The position numbers and the translations under genes are program-made. 64,000 nt of DNA from assembly GCF_002575655.3 (NCBI RefSeq), contig NC_053036.3, positions 161,920,627 to 161,984,626 of the forward strand, given 5' to 3'. Under the pieces are notes generated by a model. That model saw only the letters and a list, made by a program, of their open reading frames with translations. It was not told the DNA's origin and searched no databases. The stretch's first letter is position 1. Each line of letters opens with the position of its first letter. Below are positions 45,448-56,743 of the stretch, in pieces. Source of the DNA: Aegilops tauschii subsp. strangulata. Taxonomy: Eukaryota; Streptophyta; Magnoliopsida; Poales; Poaceae.

Positions 45448-47186
45448 TGAAGGAAATATGCCCTAGAGGCAATAATAAAGTATTATATATTTCCTTGTAT
45501 CATGATAAATGTTTATTATTCATGCTAGAATTGTATTAACCGGAAACATAATACATGTGTGAATACATAGACAAACAAAGTGTCACTAGTATGCCTCTAC
45601 TTGACTAGCTCGTTAATCAAAGATGGTTATGTTTCCTAGCCATAGACATGAGTTGTTATTTGATTAACGGGATCACCTCATTAGGAGAATGACGTGATTG
45701 ACATGACCCATTACGTTAGCTTAGCATCCGATCGTTTAGTATGTTGCTATTGCTTTCTTCATGACTTATACATGTTCCCATGACTATGAGATTATGCAAC
45801 TCCCGTTTACCGGAGGAACACTTTGTGTGCTACCAAACGTCACAACGTAACTGGGTGATTATAAAGGTGCTCTACAGGTGTCTCCGAAGGTACTTGTTGG
45901 GTTGGCGTATTTCGAGAATAGGATTTGTCACTCCGATTGTCGGAGAGGTATCTCAGGGCCCACTCGGTAATGCACATCACTATAAGCCTTGCAAGCATTG
46001 TGACTAATGAGTTGGTTGCGGGATGATGTATTACGGAACGAGTAAAGAGACTTGCCGGTAACGAGATTGAACTAGGTATCGAGATACCGACGATCGAATC
46101 TCGGGCAAGTAACATACCGATGACAAAGGGAACAACGTATGTTGTTATGCGGTCTGACCGATAAAGATCTTCGTAGAATATGTGGGAGCCAATATGGGCA
46201 TCCAGGTCCCGCTATTGGTTATTGACCGGAGAGGTGTCTCGGTCATGTCTACATAGTTCTCGAACCCAAAGGGTCCGCACGCTTAAAGTTACGATGACAG
46301 TTATATTATGAGTTTATGTGATTTGATGTACCGAAGGTTGTTCGGAGTCCCGGATGTGATCACGGACATGATGAGGAGTCTCGAAATGGTCGAGACGTAA
46401 AGATTGATATATTGGACGACTATATTCGGACACCGGAAGTGTTCCGGAGAAGTTTCGGATTAAACCGGAGTGCCGGAGGGTTACCGGAACCCCCCGGGGA
46501 AGTATTGGGCCTTAGTGGGCCTTGAGGGGAGAGAGAGGGCAGCAGCCAGGAGGTGGTGCGCCCCCTCCCAGAGGAGTCCTAGTTGGACTAGGAGAGGGGG
46601 GCGCAGCCCCCTTTCCCTCTCCCTCTCCCTCTCTTTCCTTCCCCCCTTCTTTTCCTAGTAGGACTAGGAAAGGGGAGTCCTACTCCTACTAGGGGGAGGA
46701 CTCCCCCCCTCTCCTTGGCGCGCCCCATAGGCAGCCGGCCTCCCCCTTGCTCCTTTATATACGGGGGCAGGGGGGCACCTAAGAACACACTTGATATACG
46801 ATATTTTAGCCGTGTGCGGTGCCCCCCTCCACCAGATTACACCTCGATAATACCGTCGCGGAGCTTAGGCGAAGCCCTGCGTCGGTGGAACATCATCATC
46901 GTCACCACGCCGTCGTGCTGACGAAACTCTCCCTCAACACTCGGCTGGATCGGAGTTCGAGGGACGTCATCGAGCTGAACGTGTGTAGAACTTCGGAGGT
47001 GCCGTACGTTCGGTACTTGATCGGTCGGATCGTGAAGACGTTCGACTACATCAACCGCGTTGTGATAACGCTTCCGCTGTCGGTCTACGAGGGTACGTGG
47101 ATAACACTCTCCCCTCTCGTTGCTATGCATCACCATGATCTTGCGTGTGCGTAGGAAATTTTTTGAAATTACTACGTTCCCCAACA
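45448..47186 (+). repeat. 3' LTR of Angela-1
   Basis: 1739 bp, nearly identical to the 5' LTR; offset exactly 7000 up to one C insertion near 46645. Ends CCCCAACA, then TCCGC. Confidence 0.96.
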
Positions 47187-47191
47187 TCCGC
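47187..47191. repeat. Target-site duplication TCCGC (right copy)
   Basis: Identical to 38443-38447. Confidence 0.95.
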
Positions 47192-47355
47192 AAATACGCC
47201 TACGCACCTCTGTCCTCCATTAACTGACATATGGGCCCTATTGTGGTAGACCAACATGTCATCGGTGTAACTATTTACACTACGAAGGACGGTATATCCT
47301 GGTAGTAGTACTAGTAGAATTGAGATTGAATGCACTTTCTTCCCCGTCTTCCACT

Positions 47356-47423
47356 CTTCTTCCTCCTCTCTTCTTCTTCCTCCTCTCTTCTTCTTCCTCC
47401 TCTCTTCTTCTTCCTCCTCTCTT
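47356..47423 (+). repeat. 17-bp CT-rich minisatellite, four copies
   Basis: CTTCTTCCTCCTCTCTT repeated four times without change, 180 bp before the start of F-box gene B. Probably part of its 5' leader. It opens three frames that are not genes. Confidence 0.9.
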
Positions 47424-47602
47424 CCCCATCGTCGGCCGCACACCATTTACCCCTGCTCACTGCTCGCCCGCCCGCGCCATCTTCCTTGGTAGCTCGCGCG
47501 TACCATATCCTCCCGCTCACTGCTCGGCCACACGAGGAGAAGCTTCTTCGCTCGCCCGCCCGAATCCACTTCCCCGCTTGCTCGCAGGCACCGAAAACCC
47601 CA

Positions 47603-49459
47603 ATGGCAGAACCGACTGACACGCAGAGCCGCGATTAGAATTCCCTCCCCGATGTTCTCTTGGAGCAGATCTGTAGTCGTATGGACCTACTCAGCACCGT
47701 CCGTCTGGCCGCATGCTCGGTGTATTTGTACCGTCTACTCGTCTGGAACCGGCCGGCTCTATTCAAGACACCCTGCTTGCTGATGCCCGATCCTCGCAGA
47801 TGGCCCAGACACCGACTTGACGATCCTACGGAGGTTGCCGTGGTTCCCCTCGACATGCTACCACTACCCGTCCACCTGTCCTTCATGCGCGGCCACTACT
47901 GGGCGGGCATGAAGGCCAACTGGATCGTCCTCATCCACCACACCGGTAGTCCGTGGCGTCTCGTTGATATCTACACCCAGCGAGAGATCACCCTTCCATC
48001 GTTGGATACCGCCGCCATCGAGCCTCGCGGCCCGCCGGACACTCCTGCCTACTACGCACGAGAGGCGTCAAGCTTTTGGCTCGACCTCTGTTTGCAGAAA
48101 GTTGTAATCTGCGAAGTGCCCACACCATCAGAAGACTACATGGATTACAAGCTCATTGCCTTGTTCAACATGGGATTAGTCTATCTGGAATCCGGTCGCC
48201 ATACATGGTTATGGCTCATCATCAATCCTGTTGAGGCAACATTTCTGTCTGATGCTATAGTGCACGATGGCATCGTTTACGCGGTCAACGCGCAGATTGG
48301 CTGCCTATAGTGGTGGAATCTATGGTCGTGTAATTGTTCTATCTCATCGCATCTTTACCTTATGAATACGACTGCCTGTTCATTTGTTACAAATTTAGAA
48401 TGCATAGCATGTCTATAACCACATCATTGCTATATGTTCCTCTCATTTCCTAGATTTTTATGACCACACATGTTATTGTTAGAGTTGATATGAGAACAAT
48501 CGGCATCTAATGATTGTTAGAATACATATTATGAGCATAACATCATGATTGCTATATGTTACTCTCGTTTACAAGATTTTTATAACAACGCATGTTATTG
48601 CTTAGAGTTGATATGAGAACAGTAGTAGTAAGTGCTATGGTAGAATATGAGTAGGCGCTGTCATAGCTGTTTTCCTCTCATTGTTACATGATGTTTGAAC
48701 CATGACATATTGCTAGAATACGAAAGCCATTGGCTTATTTTTTTTAACTTGGGGTATGATTATGACCACGGCGTTGCAATTCTCTGTCTATGATATGTGT
48801 CACTGTTATAATAATCTTAATTCCACACATACTCTGAACATGATTGTTTATTTTTGTCCTTTTGGTCTCCAATTTGAATTGTTGCAGCAGACGCAAATGC
48901 GCTGGCCTTCATGATTCCAGGACCTGGAATCATACCAGCCGATGGGTGGTGGTTTATCGCTCGTTCAGCTGAAGGCGGTCATTTGATGCTCATTCGCACG
49001 TACCAAATTGACCAAACCATTACATCAAACCACATGCAGTACAATGTGTGGGGCGTTCGTGACATTGATGGCTATGGCTGCTTCGTGTTCGAGAAAGATC
49101 CCAGCTCCGTTGGGCCAGGCGTATTCAACTGGAGGCCGGTTTACAGCCTCGGCAACCACTCCTTGTTCCTCGGGCTCAATTATCCGATCATCCAACCAAT
49201 CATCGATCATATCACCGGCGATGATTACTGTGCTATGCAACTTCCATTCGCGAGGGTGGGCTGTGTTTACACATCATACCATGGGTTTCATGAATCACCA
49301 TATCCAGAGATTCGTCGACACAGCTTGTTGCCAGATAATCTTCAGTGTGTGAAAGGCATCAAGCTTCCATGCGATGGATGGCTTTTGCAAACCCGACATG
49401 CGGCGATGTGGTTCATGCCAACAGCAAATATGCACAACTTGATTCGTGCTGATATCTAG
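47603..49459 (+). pseudogene. F-box/DUF295-like gene B, with stops
   Basis: ATG at 47603 (MAEPTDTQSRD), TAG at codon 12 (47636-47638), then the same frame continues with an F-box (NSLPDVLLEQICSRMDLLST) and a DUF295/KIB-type beta-propeller to a second TAG at 48308-48310. The final exon begins at about 48890 after TTGTTGCAG and runs to 49459, with SLGNHSLFLGLNYPI typical of the C-terminal propeller. The first TAG is one change from TGG. Starting at ATG 47660 would lose half of the F-box. In the family the protein is a substrate adaptor of an SCF ubiquitin ligase. Paralogous to gene A; same strand, separated from it by Angela-1. Confidence 0.68.
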
Positions 49460-49947
49460 ACTGAGCCATGTATTCTGCTGCTGTAGCACGACCCTCTTTT
49501 GTTGGATATTATGTACTGTTGTTAGTTTGAAGCACTCCTCTGGTTTGAAGGATAGATACCTTCCTGGGATCAAGTGCATCCTAACTCACCTGCGTAGGAT
49601 GTACTGATAATGATGATGGAGATGCTGTGCAGAAGCCACATATATATATATATATATCAGTTAGGCTTCAAGTGCGTACTTGTTAGTTAAACCTATGTAT
49701 AAATTGTGACACTAAATACGACTAGTAAGTAGTACAGTAGCAGTACTAGTATACGTCGGTCAAATTATTCATCATGTCCACACATTGAATTGACATGACA
49801 ACACGCTGCGCGTGAGGTGACACAAGAACCCCGGTGGCGTGTTCGGGTATTCTAGACTTCAGATTTGGAGTACCACTTATCTGTCGAAATCTTTCATCAT
49901 TCACTTAAAACAGTCGATTGATCATACATTGAGTACCATATAACTAG
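49460..49947. other. 3' flank of F-box gene B, with (AT)n run
   Basis: Includes an AT microsatellite at about 49639-49657. Nothing else recognised. Confidence 0.45.
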
Positions 49948-50693
49948 AATTACCGATGCAAGTCGAAGAAGGATTGGCCGGTGCTGCCGGTTGGCGTCAA
50001 GTTCGATCCCACGGATCAGGAGCTGATCGAGCACCTTGAGGCCAAAGTGAGTGCTGACAGCGCGAGATTTCAGTCTCTCATCGATTTGTTCATACCAACC
50101 ATCGACAGCGAGCACGGCATATGCTACACCCAACCTGAGAAACTTCCAGGTAAGACACCGATCGGCCGTCTACTTGCACAAACATATTCCTTTGTTTATA
50201 GCTCTATTTTTCTTTTTAGACGCAGACTTGGTGAAGCAATTACAATTTGACAGTTAATAAAAAGTGAAACAAGTGACTGCAACATGCCAAAGATGTTATG
50301 AAAATGCCAACTAGGTACACTAAAACATGTATTCCACAATACTGCAGGTATCACACTGAGTGGCCTAAGGAAGCATTTCTTCCAGCGCAATTCCAGGGCG
50401 TTCAAGAGGGGCACGTGGACGCGTCGCAAGATACAGTCGGAGTGTGGCATGCACGCGATGTGGCACAAGACCGGCAATACCTTGCCGGTGATGGTCAACG
50501 GCCGGCAAGACGGGCAGCAAAAAAGGTTCTGGTGCTGCACACCAACAAGAACTTTGACCAGCAGAGGACCAACTGGGTGATGCACCAGTACCACCTCGGG
50601 GACCTGGAGAAAGAGAAGGAGCGGGAGCTGGTCCTCTGCAAGATTTTCTACCAGACGAACACTAGGGCCAGGAGTAAAAAGATTATAAGTTAG
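49948..50693 (+). pseudogene. NAC-domain (SOG1/NAC8-like) gene fragment, frameshifted
   Basis: Exon 1 (about 49948-50149) encodes [20 protein letters not shown], then [14 protein letters not shown] subdomain A, and ends at donor CCAG/GTAAG. Exon 2 (50348-50693) joins in phase with RKHFFQRNSRAFKRGTWTRR, then WHKTGNT and a NGRQ block, and after a one-base shift in an A run near 50519 with NWVMHQYHLGDLEKEKE and LCKIFYQT. NAC proteins are plant transcription factors; the Cys-containing start and the HQYHLG block point to the SOG1/NAC8 group. There is no C-terminal activation region and the N-terminus is cut, so it is a captured fragment. Confidence 0.72.
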
Positions 50694-51489
50694 TTTGGTG
50701 TTGGTAGTTGTACTACCTTGTCGTCCGCAAGTTGGTATTGTTGTTAATGATCTTTTGGTATGAACTTGCATTTGCTTCCAACCATCATGCCGAGGGTCGA
50801 TGTGGATATAAAGCTGAATCATTTGTTTCGAAACGAATTTTCAGGCACCTGATTTTTATTTGATGGGTAGCATAAGCACCCGCCGTTCGAATTCCCAATT
50901 CTCCAATTTTTTCGAAACAAGTGCATGCACTTATTATCACGATAAAAAAATATCCGTGCTGCATCCCAGTTATCAGTCTGTACTTGCAGAATTCTCTCGT
51001 TTATTGAGCACGTATATTGTTTTTTCAGGTCGAGCAAGTTTCAACTGGGCTGTAGACTGCCCAGGGTTGGTTTTGTTTTTAACAGGCCCAGCCCATGACG
51101 ACAACGGGGCACAAAGATCCAGCAGGTATCTACTGGCCTCTGGCCCGCCAGCGTTAGTTATATTTTGTCTTACAACATCCGCAGGCAGTTTTTTTTACTG
51201 AATCAAACACACAGCCCAGTTCTATTTTCCTCTTGAAACGCATGTCCTACATCCGTTTTCTAATCTCTACCTATAGTTTTACTAGTTCATATACACGTAT
51301 CATTATATTGAAAACACATAAAATTCCCTTTCCATATTTACATCCTTATTTTTGTTGTTTTTTCCCACCCAGCGCTGATTTTTTTACCACTGGTTTTTCC
51401 TTAAACCAACTCAATTGTCCCACGTCTTATTTGCTTACAAAAACAAAATGATTTTTTTGGCAAATCAATAAGTTCTTAAAAAAATGTTT
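50694..51489. other. Spacer after NAC fragment
   Basis: AT-rich, with GGGCTGTAGACTGCCC and GGCCCAGCCCATG words that mark the start of the 3' part of the CACTA element. No gene. Confidence 0.45.
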
Positions 51490-54400
51490 GTCATTTCGGG
51501 ATTACAACAGTTCGGACTCCACCGAAATATGCAAAATAAAGTTGAACTTTTTGACCGTGGTCCTGGACAGAAAATGGGCTATAATAAATTACTTAAGAAT
51601 TAGCAAATGGGCTGCAAATTATAAAAAATAGCAAATGGGCTTTATGTTGTCTGCCACAGATTTGGAGGCTGACTTGTGGGCCTACTAAGTGCATGCGTAC
51701 ACAAGGTTTCTCAAAAAAGAAACTTAGTCAACAATCGACACCAGCGTCAGACCGTTAGATGTCAATCTAACGAAAATCATGCTTCTTCAGTCTCTGATCT
51801 TCCTGCCCCAGCCACCCAAACCAGCGCCGTCGGAACCGCCTGCTCCCGCCTCCCGTGGCCGGCAGTGCTGCCGGGCAGGCCTCATGGCCCCATCATACTC
51901 GCATCCCTGGCCTGTCTATCCCTCTACTCACCCATACCTCCTGTTATTTTCCGGCGACGGCAGCCGAACCAGTCAACCCTCGTACTCTTCACCGCGTGGG
52001 CAGCCACTGTCGTGTCTTCCCTGGCTCCGTGTCGTTCCCTTCGTAGGCCTCGCCGTCATCCACCGCCCTGGTGCTCTCGGCGTGGCGTGGTCAACGATGT
52101 CCATCCAACGGCCGTAGTGCTTCTTCAACCTCTGGTCTTCTTGCCCCAGCCGCCCAAAGCAGCGCCGGTCGTGCCGCATGCTCCTGCCTCCCGTGGCCGG
52201 TTGTGCTGCCGCGGAGGCCTCACCGTCCCCATACTACTCCCACCGCTGGCCAGGCCATCCCTCCACTCACCCACTCCCCCTGTTATTTTGCGGCGACGGC
52301 AGTCTCAGACCGCAGCCGAACCAGTGAACCCTCGTACTCCTCTCCGCGTGGGCATCCACTGTCGCGTTTTCCCCGGCTCCGCGTCGTCCCCTTCCTAGGC
52401 CTCGCCGTCGTCCACCGCCGTGGTGCTCTCGGCGCGGCGTGGTCAATGTGGTCAATGACCGACTTCCATCGGAAGAGTACTGTACGTGGAGAGGCTGACA
52501 GCTGGGTCCACGGCAGCCGCAAGGAAGTGCCTCCTTATTACGCGCAAAATAATTATTCCTCCACCTGACAGCAGGGACCCACCGGACGGGCCACCAGTAT
52601 TTCACGGAAAAAACGTTTCCCCCCTGACTGCTGGGACCCACCAGACGGGCCACCGTATTTCACGAAAAAAAACGTTTGCCCCTGACTGCTGGGACCCACC
52701 GGACGGACCACCGTATTTCGCGAAAAAAACGTTCCCCCCGCTGTCAGCTCGGACCCACCGGAAGTGCCTCCTTATTACGCACAGAAAAATGAATACTCCC
52801 CCTACTAGCTGGGACCCACCATGGTGGGAGGCTGACTTGTGGGCCTACTAAGTTGACGGGGACGGAGGGCTTTGTCAACTTAGTCAATATGAACGATTCT
52901 AGCTCCAGTGACCGTACGATGTCCATCCAACGGCCGTAGTGCTTCTTCAACCTCTGGTCTTCTTGCTCCAGCCGCCCAAAGCAGCGCCGGTCGTGTCGCA
53001 TGCTCGTGCCTCCCGTGGCCGGCTGTGCTGCCGCGGAGGCCTCACCGCCCCCTACTATTCCCACCGCTGGCCAGGCCCTGCGGCGACGGCAGCCTCACAC
53101 CGCAGATAAACCAGTGAACCCTCGTACTCCTCTCCGCGTGGGCTTCCACTGCCGCGTCTTCCCCGGCTCCGCGTCGTCCCCTTCCTAGGCCTCGCCGTCG
53201 TCCACCGACGTGGTGCTCTCCGCGCGGCGTGGTCAACATGGTCAAGGAACGACTTCCATCGGAAGAGTACTGTACGCGGAGAGGCTGACAGCTGGGTCCA
53301 CGGCCACAGCCCAGTTTTTTTGTGATTTGCCAAGTAAGTCGCTTTGTCAGGCCTGTTGGGCTGCAAATCTTTCAAGACGAGGAGAGCTTTCATTCGGCTG
53401 GCCGAGAAAATGGCCCATCGGTAATGAGAAATGGGCTGTACATTTTTAAAACACATCAAACCGGCAATTAGTTTCAAATATCTTTTTTTTTCATTTCGAG
53501 ATTTTAAATTACATTAATTTTTATGCGTGGAGAATTTGTTGGATTTTATATTGATATACATTTATTTTTAAAATCAGTTTGAATGTGAGTCGAAATTTCG
53601 GGATTAAAAACAGTTCGGACCGCACCGAAATATGCAAAAATTCGTATAATTTTTTAACCGTGGCCACAATATGGGCTGTAATGCTAACGAAAAGAATATG
53701 GGCTCCAAAAAAAACCTTAATAATTAGCAAATGGGCTGTAAATTATTAGAAATAATGGCAGATGGGTTGTATGCTGTTTTCCACAGATTTGAGGCTTTCC
53801 TAAAAACGGTTGACGCACAAGCAGTGACTGTTGGATGGCCATCCAACGGCCGTCGTGCTTCTTCAATCTCTGCTCTTCCTGCTCCTGCCACTCAAACAAG
53901 CGCCGGTGGGACTGCCTACTCCCTCCTCCCCGCGGTCGGCTCTGCTGCCGCGCAGGCCTCACCGCCCCATCGCACTCCCATCGCAGGCCTAGCCATCCCT
54001 CTACTCACCCACACCTGCTGTTATTCTCCGGCGATGGCAGACGAACCAGTAAACCCTCGTACAGTCGTACTCCCCTCCGCGTGGGAAACAACTGCCGACT
54101 CTTCCCTACCTCCGTGTCGTTCCCTTCCTAGGCCTCGCCGTCGTCCACCGCCCTGGTGCTCTCGGCGCGGCCTGGTCAACGTGGTCAACGACCGACATGC
54201 ATCTGAAGTGGACTGTACGTGGAGAGGCCGACAGTTGGCTCCACGGCCGCACGCAAGGAAATGCCTCCTTATTACGCGCAAAATAATGATTCCTCCACCT
54301 GACATCAGGGACCCACCGAAAGGGCCCCTGTATTTCGCAAAAAAAACGTTACCGCCGCTGACGGCTCGGACCCACCAGCTATATCTTCGCACGCAAGGAA

Positions 54401-55180
54401 GTGCCTCCTTATTACGCACAAAAAAATGAATACTCCCCCTGCTAGCTGGGACCCACCATGGTGGGAGGCTGACTTGTGGGCCTACTAAGTTGACTGGGAC
54501 GGGGGCCTTTGTCAACTTTAGTCAATATGAACGATTCTAGCTCCAGTGACCGTACGATGTCCATCCAACGGCCGTAGTGCTTCTTCAACCTCTGGTCTTC
54601 TTCCTCCAGCCGCCCAAAGCAGCGCCGGTCGTGTCGCATGCTCGTGCCTCCCGTGGCCGGCTGTGCTGCCGCGGAGGCCTCACCGCCCCTACTATTCCCA
54701 CCGCTGGCCAGGCCCTGCGGCGATGGCAGCCTCACACCGCAGCCGAACCAGTGAACCCTCGTACTCCTCTCCGCACGGGCTTCCACTGCCGCGTCTTCCC
54801 CGGCTCCCCTTCGTCCCCTTCCTAGGCCTCGCCGTCGTCCATCGCCCTGGTGCTCTCGGCACGGCGTGGTCAACATGGTCAAGGAACGACTTCCATCGGA
54901 CGTGGACTGTACGTGGAGAGGCTGACAGCTGGGTCCACGGCCGCAGCAAGGAAGTGCCTCCTTATTACGCGGAAAATAATGATTCCTCCACCTGACAGCT
55001 GGGACCCACCGGACGGGCCACTGTATTTCGTGAAAAAACATTTCCCCCTGACTGCTGGGACCCACCAGCTACATCTTCGCACGCAAGGAAGTGCGTCCGG
55101 GCAAAAAAAACATTCGCTCCCCTGACTGCTGGGACCCACCAGCTACATCTTCGCAGGCAAGGAAGTGCCTGATAGTCGGG
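51490..55180. repeat. 3' higher-order repeats of CACTA
   Basis: Five copies of a GC-rich unit, anchored by TGCTTCTTCA at 51780, 52118, 52940, 53856 and 54578. Most are preceded by CCATCCAACGGCCGT and followed by CCTAGGCCTCGCCGTC and TGACAG(C/T)TGG. An AT-rich unit with ACCGAAATATGCAAAA and AGCAAATGGGCT precedes two of them (51510 and 53620). GGGACCCACC words are dispersed throughout. Long Pro/Arg/Ser-rich frames in all phases are artefacts. Confidence 0.8.
52565..52760 (+). repeat. 58-59-bp tandem repeat with GGGACCCACC
   Basis: GGGACCC (GGACCC in the last) starts at 52574, 52633, 52691 and about 52750, with a shared CCACCGTATTTC.CGAAAAAAA block. Single related copies at 54308, 54368, 55001, 55060 and 55132. 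Confidence 0.85.
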
Positions 55181-55466
55181 ACCCACCTGGTCGAAGCGTA
55201 CGTAGCGTTGTCATTCTGGTCGCGAACGTGTACGTACATATATACTGGTGGATGTAGAGGCGCGCACGTGTCGTAGTAGAGGCACGTACGTGTCGTAGTA
55301 GAGGCGCGCACGTAGCATGTACACGTACGTACAGCGGCCAGGGTGCAAGAAAGAAAATACGGCCATGTATGTGTACATACGGGCGGGGTCTCGAACGCCT
55401 ACTCGCGCATACGTACGGCCAGGGCTCGTGTACATGGCTGGGTCAGAACGAAGAAACAGCGTCGTC

Positions 55467-55553
55467 GTCGTGTTCATGGGGAGGCAACGGAATGTGTCGT
55501 GTTCATGGGGAGGCAACGGAATGCGTCGTGTTCATCGGGAGGCAACGGAACGC
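55467..55553 (+). repeat. 29-bp tandem repeat, three copies
   Basis: GTCGTGTTCATGGGGAGGCA at 55467, 55496 and 55525 (third copy with one change). Confidence 0.9.
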
Positions 55554-55641
55554 GTGGGAGCCAACCGGCTGGGTCGGAACGAAATGCGTGGTCGTGTTCA
55601 TCGGGAGGGCTTGGACGGAACATGCGATGGAAATGAGGCCT

Positions 55642-55870
55642 GGCGTACCGCACAACGGAGGAAACGGACCTCCTACGTTCGGAATGGGCTGTTGATCGGG
55701 AGGGGTGTGGCGTACCGCAAAACGGAGGAAACGGACCTCCTACGGTCGAAACAGGGGTCCTGTTGATCGGGAGCGGTGTGGCGTACCGCAAAACGGACGA
55801 AACAGACCTCCTACGGTCGAAACGGGGGTCCTGTTGATCGGGAGGGGTGTGGCGTACCGCAAAACGGGAC
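55642..55870 (+). repeat. 67-71-bp tandem repeat, four copies
   Basis: GGCGTACCGCA starts at 55642, 55709, 55780 and 55851, with AAACGGACCTCCTACG and CTGTTGATCGGGAG blocks between. Confidence 0.9.
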
Positions 55871-55879
55871 TCCACGGGA

Positions 55880-56430
55880 TACTGTTCATCTCCACCGTCG
55901 ACCTCCTCCAGCCTCCACGGGCTACCGTCGACCTCCTCCAGCCTCCACGGGCTCCTGTTCATCCAGCCTCCACCACGCGCTACTCCACCGGCTACTGTTC
56001 AACCACCCCTCCACCGTCTACTGTTCATCCAGCCCTCCACACCACGGGGTCCTGTTCAACCACCCCTCCACCGTCTACTGTTCATCCAGCCCTCCACACC
56101 ACGGGGTCCTGTTCAACCACCCCTCCACGGGTACCCCTCCACCGTCTACTGTTCATCCAGCCCTCCACCACACCACGGGGGTCCTGTTCATCCAGAGGCA
56201 ACGCCGCCGCTCACTATTCATCCAACCCCCACCCCCCGCAACGCTCACTGTTCATCCCAGAGGAAGCATCGATCGGCTTCAGTTAGCAGCAGTAGCGAAG
56301 GAATCGCTCGATCGGGTTCAGTTAACAGCCATCGATCGATCGCTCGGGTTCAGTAACGCGTAGCCTGGAGTGCAATCGCTCGGGTTCAGTTAGAGCCCAA
56401 CGCCTCGCTCGGGTTCAGTTAGAGCCAACG
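55880..56430 (+). repeat. Mixed short tandem repeats near CACTA 3' end
   Basis: TCGACCTCCTCCAGCCTCCA twice (near 55900 and 55928); a 57-bp unit with ACGGGGTCCTGTTCAACCAC at 56044 and 56101; and four or more copies of a CGGGTTCAGT word at 56310-56420. Confidence 0.8.
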
Positions 56431-56743
56431 CCTCGCACACACGCGCGTACGTGTACGAGAGAAACGCGCATCGCTCGGCCCCCGACCTCCCACCGTAACC
56501 GGGAACTCCCCGAAATTTTCCTCACCCTCGCTTCTACCACGGTTTTTTCCGTCATGGACGGCCCAAAGAATTTCATGCAGCTGCGTCTCCGGCCCGCCCA
56601 GGACGAAAAGCCCATTTTCTGTCATGATTTTTTGTCATAGAAGTAGGAGCCCACCACATCTATGATGATACCGGGTTTTGTCACAATTATCGTCATAGAA
56701 GTGTCATATGTATGACAGGAAAAAATTTGTTCGGCCCAAAATG
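56431..56743. repeat. 3' subterminal region of CACTA
   Basis: GTCATAGAAGT and GTCATGA words in both orientations, mirroring the 5' subterminal motifs. Confidence 0.7.

Larger units (their letters stand above)
38448..47186 (+). mobile_element. Angela-1: complete young Angela/WIS/BARE-type Copia
   Basis: 8739 bp: LTRs 38448-40185 and 45448-47186, primer site, 1.2 kb leader, gag-pol 41427-45414, purine tract, TCCGC duplication on both sides. By eye the LTRs differ at 7 substitutions and one C indel in 1738 bp (0.4%). With the commonly used 1.3e-8 substitutions per site per year this is roughly 0.15 million years. It lies inside the CACTA element, so the CACTA insertion or its assembly is older. 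Confidence 0.95.

Noticed and set aside
52486..52851. Apparent repeat protein with a PPDGPP-like unit
   Set aside because: It is the translation of the 58-59-bp tandem; the period is not a multiple of three in every copy and the phase is lost.
51676..56363. Many long Pro/Arg/Ser-rich frames on both strands
   Set aside because: They follow the GC-rich tandem repeats, open in several phases at once, and contain no domain.
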